Part shown: positions 21,201 through 30,774 of the stretch, one piece after another
Numbering within the stretch: the stretch's first letter is position 1
Layout: every line of letters begins with the position of its first letter
Origin: Acephala macrosclerotiorum
Lineage: Eukaryota > Ascomycota > Leotiomycetes > Helotiales > Mollisiaceae
DNA: 30,774 nt
Reading direction: 5' to 3'
Assembly (NCBI GenBank): GCA_014904845.1
Contig: MU119668.1
Span: 1-30,774 of the forward strand
Notes under the pieces: generated by a model
The model's database searches: none
Told to the model about the DNA's origin: nothing
What the model saw: the letters and a program-made list of their open reading frames with translations, nothing else
Made by a program: the position numbers and the translations under genes

Positions 21201-23330
21201 AATTAATTTTATAAATAATAATTAAAATAATAAACGATTTAATAAAATTAAATAAAATTATATCGATATTATTAATTTTTAAAATATATTTTAAAATAAT
21301 TAACAAAAATACGTTATTATTATTAATAATTAAAAAAATAAAAACAATTTACATAATTATTAAAAAAATATAATATTTATATATCGAACGTTAAATCGTT
21401 AATACGTTTGTAATAAAAAATAATTTAAATATAAAATTTATTTTAAATTTATTAATTTTTTCGAACGTATACGTATAACGCGAAAAAAACGATTAAAAAA
21501 ATTTATATAAATTATTAATAATAAATAAAAAAAATATACGATTAATATATTTTATAAATTAATTAAATTTTGTTCGATAATAATTAAATCGTATTATATA
21601 AAAAAAACGTTTTATAAAAAAATAAATAATAAAAAATTATTTTGTATATTTTTTTTATTTAATAAATTATTAATAAAATAATACAATCGAAAAAAAATCC
21701 AAAAAATTATATAATAATAAAAATATATTTAATAAAAAACTATAACGAAATAAACGTTATTAATTCACTAAAAATAATAATAATAATAAAAATTTTAACG
21801 ATATATTTATTATTATTTTTAAAAATAAAAATAAAATATTTATAACGTTTATAATAAATTCAAAAAAAATCGATAAAATTTTTTATTATAATTATAAAAA
21901 AAAAATATAATTATTATACTCGAAATATCGTTCGAAAAATTTTAATAAAAAAAAATCAATAATTTAATCGTAAAAAAAATTTTTTAATTCGTTGAATTCA
22001 ATTTTATTAAATATATTAAAATTTATATTTTTAATTCGAAATTAATTAATAAAATTAAAAATAAAACTATCGATAATTTATACGAAAAATTAAAATTAAT
22101 AATTTAAAAATATAATAATATAAAAAAAATTTTTTTTTTATATAATTTTCGATTATTTAAAAAATTAATTAACGAATTATTATCGTATTAATATTTTTAT
22201 TAATTTGATTTTTAAATAAAATAATTAAAATATAATTTCGCGATATTATTTAAATTTATATATAATTAATAATTAATTTTTAACGATTAATACTCGTATA
22301 TTTATTAAAATAAATTTATTATTTTTATTTATTAAATATTATTATAGTAATTTTAAAATTATTATATAAAATTATCGAAATAAAAATTTATTAATAAAAT
22401 ACGTATTACAAATACTATAAAAAAAAAATTTTTTTTTTTTAAAAAAAATTAATTTAAAATAATTTTTATATTAAAAATTTTATTAATTTTTAATAAAAAT
22501 ATATTAATTTAAAATAAAAAACTTAAATTAATAAATTTTAAATTATTAAATTTATAAATTAAATATAAAAAATAATATACTCGAAATATTTATATTATTA
22601 TAATTTATTAATTTAAAACAATTTTAAATTTATTTATTATTATTTAATATTAAAATTCGATCGAAAATAAAATTATTAAATTAAATTAAAAATTAAAATA
22701 TTAAATTAAAAATTTAAATCGAAAATTTAAATATATTATTTTAAATTTATTAATATTAAAATTTTTCGTTTTTATTGATAAATCGTTTGTAAATATTAAA
22801 AATATTAATTTTTAAATTAAATATAAAATTATTTTTATAAATAAAAATAAAAAAAATAATAAAAAATTTAAAATTAAAATTTTTTTATTTATTATAATTT
22901 TATTAAAAATAAACGAATTATTAAAAACGTATTAATTTTAAAAATATATAAAATAATAAAAAAAATCGATATAATAATAATAATTAAATTTATTATAAAT
23001 ATAATTATAAAATAATTCGATTTTTTTAATATTTTAATAATCGTATATATCGATTTATATTTATTTTACAAGTATTTAATTAAATTTGAAACGATTAAAA
23101 AAAAGCGTTTAATAATCAATATTATAATTTTACGATAATTATACGAACGAAAAAAATTATAAAAAATCAAATAAATTAATAATTAAAATAATTCGATAAA
23201 TATTATAATAAAATTAATTTTTAATAAAATTTTAAAAAAGTTTTTAAATATTAATTATTTTAAAATACGAATAAAAAAATAAATTAAAAAAAAAAATAAT
23301 AATAAAAAAATAAATAAAAAAAATAAATAA
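18261..23330. other. AT-rich block, possible mutated interior of a retrotransposon
   Basis: About 5 kb between copies 2 and 3 of family 2, with no frame of note on either strand. The + strand is visibly A-rich over long stretches (for example 18500-21700). Because RIP-type change swaps C for T and G for A, that implies a purine-rich + strand originally, as coding strands often are. CpG is retained at moderate density. Size and position fit the coding interior of an LTR retrotransposon in + orientation, but I could not recognise reverse transcriptase, integrase or protease. Simple A-rich repeats occur at 23276-23337. Confidence 0.4.
18370..18405. repeat. Three tandem copies of a 12-bp unit, CGTTTTTATATW
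   Basis: CGTTTTTATATT, CGTTTTTATATA and CGTTTTTATATT follow one another at 18370, 18382 and 18394. The CpG at each unit start is preserved. Confidence 0.85.
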
Positions 23331-24060
23331 AAAAATATTTATTTTAGTATTATTATTATTTGAAATTTTAAATTAAAAATAAAAAAAAAATTTTAAATTT
23401 AAAATTTATAAATTTCAATAAATTTTAAAAATAATACTAATAAATTAATATAATTTCTAATATTTAATTATATAATTCTTATTTTTTTAATATTTCTATT
23501 TATATTAAAATTAATAAATTTTATATATTTATAACGTATAATAAAAAAAAAACAATTTTATTCGTTTAAATTATTAAAAACGATAACGTTTTTATTATAA
23601 AAAAAAATTATTAATATCGAAATAAATATTATATAATATTCACGTATAACTCGATATCGTATATAATTAATATTATTTTATTTTCATTTTTGAAATAAAA
23701 TTTTTATATTTCGAGTTTCGTTTTTTAAATAGTTTTAATTAATAATAAATTAATACGTATATTAAAATTCCAAAAAAATTTTACGTGCGTTTAAATCGTT
23801 TTATTAATAAACTTAATATTTTTAATATAATATTAATAATAATATTTACGTACGATTTTAAATCGTATTTAATTAATATTATTTTATTTTTATTTTTAAT
23901 ATATAATTTTTAATTTCGAGTTTTTATTTGAAATTAAATATAAAAAAAATTATAAATAATAACGTATATTAAAAATTAAATAATCTTATTATACGTTATT
24001 ATTATCGAATTTAAATAATAATATTTTTATAATATTAATAAATATAATTATAAAAAATAT
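23331..24060 (+). repeat. Repeat family 2, copy 3 (possible 3' LTR)
   Basis: Matches copy 2 from 23331 to about 23840, then copy 1 from about 23850 to 24040. The two parts are themselves related: AATTAATATTATTTTATTTT, TTTCGAGTTT and AACGTATATTAAAA-like blocks recur with a period near 207 bp (starting about 23641 and 23847). Copies 1 and 2 carry only one such unit. A 17-base palindrome (TACGATTT-T-AAATCGTA, 23851-23867) lies at the start of the second unit. Homology fades around 24040-24060, consistent with the end of an LTR. Confidence 0.7.
23851..23867. repeat. Perfect 17-base palindrome in repeat family 2
   Basis: TACGATTT and AAATCGTA flank a single T. The equivalent place in copy 2 (about 17616-17632) reads TACGA...TCGTA with a 7-base interior that has lost full pairing, so the outer dyad is conserved between copies. 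Confidence 0.65.
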
Positions 24061-27000
24061 AATAATTTATATATTTTTAAAATTTATTAAATTAATTTTA
24101 AATAAAATTATAATAAACATTTTATAATTATTATATTAAAACATTTTTTTACGAATTTAAACGTTTAATTTTATAATAAATAATTTAAATTTAAAATTAT
24201 TTTTTATAATAATTTAATAATTATATTAAAATAAAAATAAATATAATTATAAATATAATATTAATTTAATAATTATATATTATATTAATTTTAATTCGAA
24301 TTAATATAATAAAATTATATATTTTTTTTTTAAAATTTTTTATAAATAATTAGTTTCGAAAATAGTATTAATTACATGTTTTTTAATATATAAAAAAATT
24401 TCGTTTATTATAAATTAATTAATAAATTTTTTTATTTTTATTTAAATTAATTAATTAATTAATTTACGAATTATAAATTATTTCGAATAAATTTAATTTA
24501 TTAATTAAAACGAATTAATTTATAATTAAATTTTTTATTTTATATTTTATTATTTTTTTATATTAATAAAACGACGTCGAAAAATAAATTATTTATATAC
24601 GTTTTATATATTTTATTTTTTATTATTATTAAAAAAAATTTAAATTATTAAAAATTGAAAATTAAAAATTAATTAATAAAAAAATTTTATTTTAATTATA
24701 TTATTTAAAATTAAATAATTTAATTATAAAATAATAAAATTTTAAAAAAATATTAATTTATAAAAATAATATATTAAATTATTTAAAATAATTAATATTA
24801 AAACGAATATAAAAAAAAAAAATTTATAATAATTATTTATAATAATTAATTTTATTTTTAATAAAAATTAAAATATAAAAAAAAAAAATTATAATATTAA
24901 AAAATAAAATTATTTTATTATTTTATATTTTAATTTTAATTTTTTTAAAAATTATAATTCGTAAATCGTTTATAATTATTTTTAAATTAAAATAATATAA
25001 AAAAAATTAAAATAATAAATTTTAATTGAAAAAAATCGATTAAAAAATATATTTATTTAAAAAATACATTTTATTAAAACGAATAAACGAGTAAAATTTC
25101 GAATAAAAATTAAAATAAATTTTTTTTTTATAAAAAAACGATATAAATAAAAACTAATTTTTAAAACGAATTTTATTTAAAAATAATAATTTAAAAATTT
25201 GTATTTTTAAATTATTAATTTAATTTTTAATTTAAAAATTAAAATTAATAAATTATTTATATTAAAATTTATTTTTATTTTAATTATATTATCGATTTTT
25301 TTTAAAAAAAAATTTACGAATAATAAAAATAATTTTTTAAAAATATAAAATTTCGAGAAATATATATTCGTATTAAAATTATAAATATTTTTTTTTAAAG
25401 TTTTTAAAATATTTTAATTTAAAAAAAATAATATAATAATATATACGAAATTATAAAATTATTTTAAAAATTAAAAAAATATAATTTTTATAATATATTA
25501 ATTTAATTTATAAAAAATAAATTCGATTTATATTAAAATATAATATTGAAAATTATTTAAAAAAAAGTTTTATAACGTTTTAAAAAAAAAAAATTCGTAA
25601 ATATAATTAAAAATATTATTAAATAAATATAAAGTTTTTATATAAAATTATTAATTAATTTATAAAAAAATTTTAACGATAAAAACGTATATAAATTTAT
25701 TCGATCGAATATTTAAAAAATTAATTAAATTAAATAAATAATATTAAAAACGTAAATTTATAAAAAAGATTTTAATATATATTAAAAATAGAATTTTTAA
25801 AAAAATCGATTATAAATCGATAAAAATATTTATTTAAAATTATAATAAAATATACGAAAAAACGATTATTATATTTAAATATAAAAAAAATAATAATAAT
25901 ATAATATAATTAACGATTTAAAATATTTAAAAATTTAATAAAATTATTTAAATATTATAATATAAAAAATAATTTTAAATATAATTAATAATTTATTATT
26001 TTTTATTTTATTCGAATTATTTATAAAAAAAATTAAATAAAAAATATATATAATTATTAAAAAAATTTATATCGAATTTTAATTTTCGATTTTACATATT
26101 ATTTAAATTTAAAAAACTCGATAAATATTCGTATTAAAATTTTATTAAAAAATTAAAAAAAAATTTTTTTTCGTATTATTTAACGATTTAAAAATCGCTT
26201 TAAATATTAATATTATAAAAATATTTTAAAAATTAAATAATATTATAATTTTTATAAATTAAAATTAAAATTAATTTATTTTTTTATAAAAATATAAATA
26301 AAAAAAAAATTTAATCGTAAACGAGAAAAATATAATAATATAAAAAAAAACGAATATAAAATTTTATATAATTTAATATCGATTAAATTTTCGTAAAATA
26401 TATTATTAATTGTTTAAAAAAATATAATAAAAATTAATATTATATATAATAATTAATAAAACGAATAATATTATTTCGAGTATTTTAAACGAATAAAAAA
26501 ATAAAAAATCGATTTTTTTATTAATTATTTTTTCGTAAATTATTATTTATTTATTTATTTATAAATAAATTAATTAATTAATTATAAATATTATTATTAA
26601 AAAAACAATTAATAATATTATAATTTTTAAAATTATAATCGATTTTTATAATCGTTTACGTTTAAAAATAATCGATATTAATATAATTAAATTATAAAAT
26701 TAATAATAAAAAAAAATTTTAATTATAATTTTAATAAATTTTTTAAAAATATATAAAAAAATTAAAAATTTATTTAATTTATTATTTAAAAAAAAAATTT
26801 AATATTAATAAAAAATTTTTAAAAAAATCGAATTTATAATTATATATTTTTAATAATAATAATATTAACGTTTAAAATTTTAATAAAACGATTATTAATA
26901 AATTTTATAAAAAATTATTAATAAATATAATAATAAATAAATCGAAAAAAAAAATTTAAAACGTACAAAAAAATTTTTAACAAAAAACGAAAATAAAAAA

Positions 27001-30000
27001 AAAATATTTAAAAATCGAATTATAACGATAAATTTTATAAAACGTTTAAAACGAAAAACGAAAAAAAATAAACGTAAATTAATCGAAAAATAAAATTTCA
27101 AAATAATAATTCGACGTTAAAAATAATAATTTTATTAATAAAATTTTATTATAAAATTTTTTTAAAAATATAATATTATTTTTAAAAATTTAAAATAAAA
27201 ATAAAAATAATTATTAATATTTTAAAAATATCGAATTTTATTATAATAATTATTAATTAATAATAAAAAAATATTATTTATTATTTTATTTTAATAAATA
27301 TTAAAATCGTTATAATAAAAAAAATATTAAAAATTATTAATTTTATAAAATAATTATAATTATTTTTTTTTTAAAAATTTATTTATATTAAATTATTAAA
27401 AATTATTATATTTATATATATTTTTAAATCGAAAAAATATTAATATTAATAAAAAATAATATAATATTAAAATCTACGAATAATTTTTATATTTTAATAA
27501 ATTTTTTTTTATTTTTAATTTTTTATTAAATATTTTTAATATTATTTTATATAAAATAAATATTAAAAAAAAATATTTTTAAAATAATATAAAATTTTAA
27601 TTATTTTATTTTATTAAAAAAAAAAAAAAATTAAAAAATTTTTAAATAAAAAAAATAATTTTATCAATAAATAATTTTAATTTAAAATTATTTAATATAA
27701 ATATTAATATAATATATAAATTTAAATTTAAAAAAATATAATTTATCGATTTAATTAATAAAATTAAAATTTTTTTTAAAAAACGAAAAAATTAATTCGA
27801 ACGATTTAAAATTTAAAAAATATTTTAATATTAAAAAAATTATAATTTATTTTTAAACGATTAATATTTTTATTTATTAAAAATTAATTATAAAAATTTC
27901 AAAAAAAAAATATTCAATAAAATAAAATTTAATTATAAAGAAATAATAATATTTAATAAATTTTTTTTTTTTAAAATTTATAAAAATATTAATTTGTTTA
28001 TTCGTATTAAAATAATTTAATATATAATATAATAAAAAAAAATTTTAATTATTTTAAAATTTTATTTTCAATTATAATAAAAATATTTTAAAAACGATTT
28101 AATTATAAAATATTTAAAAAAAAAAAAAATTTTTATTAAAATTTTTAATTTTTAATTTTAAAAAAAATTATTAAAATTTATCGATGAATTAATACGATTA
28201 TAAAAATAAATTCGATTATTTTAAAAAACGTTAATATATTTTTTTTTATAAATAAATTTTTTAAAAAATTTATTAAATATTTTTACGTTTTTTTAATAAA
28301 TTCTTTTTTTAAATATAATTAATTTATATTAATATTCGAAATAAAAATATAATAATTTTTATAAATAAAAATATTATTTTAAAAAATAATTAATTTTATA
28401 ATTTAATTCGTTTAAATTATTATAATAATTTTAAAAAATATATTTTTTAAAATCGTAATATTATTTTTAAATAATATAAAAATTAAAAAATTTATACAAA
28501 TTATAATAATAAATTAATATTTTTAAAAATTTATTAATTCGTTTTTAAATATATTAAAAATTTAAATAAAACGTTAAATTTAATTAAAGAAATTTAAATT
28601 TATATAAAATTTAAATTATAATTTTATTAAAATAAAATAATTGTTATTAATTTTATTTATAATTTTAAAAAACGTTTTTTTAAAAATACGAAAATTATTA
28701 AAATTTTTATTAAAATTTTTATTTATTATTAAATATAAATTTAATATTTTAATATTATTATTAAATTATTATATCGATTAATTAAAAAAAGATTTTCAAA
28801 TAAAAAAAAATAAAAACTTATTATAATATTTTTATAAAATAAATTTATAACGATTTCGATATTTTATAAAATTTATTATAATTTTATTAATAAATAAAAA
28901 ATAATTATTTTAAATATTAATATTAATTAATAAAAATATAAAAAAATATTTAATTAATATAACGATAAAAAACGAAAATAAATAATTTAATACGAATTCA
29001 AATTTTAAAATATTATTAAACGAAATTATAATATAATAAAAAAAATATCAAAAAGTTTTAAAAAGTTTTTATAAATTATAATTTTAATTATATAATATTT
29101 ATTTTATTTTTAAAACGAATATTAATACATTTATTGTTTAATTAAATCGAGTAATAATAAATTTTTTTAACGTTTTAAATATTCGTTAATTTATTTAAAT
29201 ATAATTATTCGATTTCGAAATTAAATATATTAAAAAAAAATATTTATATTATTATAAATAAATTATTTAAAAAATCGCGAATAAAAAATAATAATTTAAA
29301 AAAAAAAAATATTTATAAATTTATTATAATCGAATTTAATTATATTAAAATAATTTTAATTTCGATTAAAAAACGTAAAATTAATTGAAAAATTAAAAAT
29401 AAATCGTTTATAATTAAAAATAAATACATAAAACGAAAATATTTATTTAAATTATTAAATTAAATTTAAAAAAAAATTTTTAAATTTAATATTTTTAATT
29501 TTTAATTTTTAATATTAATTGTATTTTTCGTATATATTATATTAATTATTTTTTTTGAGATTAATAAATTATTAAATAATAATAACGATAATAATATTAT
29601 TTTTTTTTTAATAATAATTATTCGAATTATTTTTAAAATATTATTTAATATTTAATAATTTAAAAACAATTAAAATAATTTTTAAAAATAAAATTTCGTA
29701 AATTAAATTAAAAATTTATTAATTATAATATTTAAAATAAAATATAATAAAAAAATATTATTAAATTTTATTTATTTCGATTTATTTTAAACGATTAAAA
29801 ATAATATATAATAATTATAATTAAATTATATAATAAATTCGAATATATTAAAAAAAATATATTTATTATTAAATAATTAATTAATATTATTAAAAAAAAT
29901 ATTATAAAAACGTTTGAGATTTTATAGTAAATTATAACGATTATTAATATAAAAATAAAAAAAAATATAAAAAAATTTTATATTTTTAAAAAGTAATTTT

Positions 30001-30774
30001 ATTATTTTATTATATTAAAATAAATATAATTAAATTTTTATAATATAAAATATTTAATAATTTAATTATAATACGAAAAATTTTTTCGATTAAATTAAAA
30101 TTAAATTAATAAAAAATTCGATTTTTAAAAAAATTATTAAATTTATTTATAATAATATTATTTATAAATATAATATTTTCAATTATATAAAATTAAACGA
30201 AAAATTCGAATTTAAAAAAAATATTATTTTTATATATAATTCGAAAATAAATAAAATAATTAAATAAAAAAAAATAAAAAAAAATTATTAAAATATTTAT
30301 GAATTAAATATATATTATTTTATATAATTTATAATAAAAAAATTATTTTATTTATTAAAATTCGATTTTTTATTTAAAGAATTTTTGATTAAAATAAAAT
30401 ATATAATCGAATAAAATTTTTTAAATTAAAAATTAAATAAATTAAAATATAAAACGAAAATATAAAAAAATCGAAATTAAAAAAAAATATAATTAGAAAT
30501 AAAATTAAACGTATTTCGACGTTTATTATTAAATACGAAAAAAATTAATTCGAGAAAAAAATTTCGTTTTAATATATAATATTAAATATATTAATTAAAA
30601 TATATTTAAAAATATTAAATTATTATATAAATAATTAAATTTATATCGAATTTATTAAATAAATTAATTAAAAAAAAATTATTTATTAAAAAAAATAAAT
30701 AAAATAATAATTTGAAAATTATATATTAAAAATCGTTTAAAGAAATTTATTAAAAAAAATAAATATTGAAATTT
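24061..30774. other. AT-rich gene-free DNA with moderate CpG
   Basis: About 6.7 kb with no credible gene. The only frame over 60 codons (26895-27101, minus strand) starts at TTG and encodes a Phe/Ile/Lys-rich chain, as expected when AT-rich DNA lacks stops by chance. The + strand is A-rich over long stretches (about 24780-27100 and much of 28000-30774), hinting at an originally purine-rich strand. CpG is retained throughout. No long repeat of the named families was recognised. The window ends inside this block. Confidence 0.65.

Noticed and set aside
26548..26582. A/T-only palindrome (ATTTATTTATAAATAAAT type)
   Set aside because: Low-complexity TTTA/AATT repeats make such symmetry likely by chance.
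26895..27101. 68-codon minus-strand frame rich in Phe, Ile and Lys
   Set aside because: It starts at TTG in A/T-rich DNA; the composition alone accounts for the hydrophobic chain, and it has no motif or gene-like context.
1..30774. Mitochondrial or plastid DNA as the cause of high A+T
   Set aside because: No organelle genes, rRNA or tRNA are visible, all frames are closed by TAA under any code, copies differ by directional transitions, and a nuclear HET gene is embedded.

Overview
The window looks like nuclear DNA of a filamentous ascomycete (Pezizomycotina). Two things point there. One is a single intact gene for a large HET-domain (heterokaryon-incompatibility) protein, a family concentrated in those fungi. 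The other is that almost all of the remaining ~27 kb has been driven to extreme A+T by C-to-T and G-to-A change on both strands, the signature of repeat-induced point mutation (RIP). By eye most AT-rich lines are about 90-100% A+T, and the first 556 bases contain no C at all. The species cannot be named from this sequence.

Layout. 1-3930: saturated AT-rich DNA with no gene, ending in a dispersed repeat (copy A). 3930-6790: island of normal composition holding the HET gene (4629-6620), about 690 bp of upstream DNA with two dyads, and a perfect palindrome downstream. 6790-8820: AT-rich, no gene. 8820-9087: second normal-composition island of about 270 bp, no gene. 9088-9645: a much less mutated partial copy (C) of the same repeat. 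9646-13184: AT-rich, broken by a short less-mutated patch at 11343-11470. 13185-14090: the most complete copy (B) of that repeat. 14400-18260 and 23331-24060: three copies of a second repeat family. Two of them start exactly 6050 bp apart and could be the long terminal repeats of one mutated retrotransposon (about 17281-24060). A structure with inverted ends (15083-15790) lies within or beside the first copy. 24061-30774: AT-rich, no recognisable gene.

The AT-rich parts have no credible open reading frame. Most surviving C and G sit in CpG, so mutation spared CpG relative to CpA, CpT and CpC. CpG survival is low left of about 14.5 kb and clearly higher to the right, suggesting blocks of different origin or mutational history.

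The only gene I call is the HET gene. I see no gene cluster or multi-gene system. The main interest is the architecture: an apparently functional self/non-self recognition gene isolated in mutated transposon DNA, with remnants of one repeat at both outer edges of the unmutated islands, plus several long palindromes.
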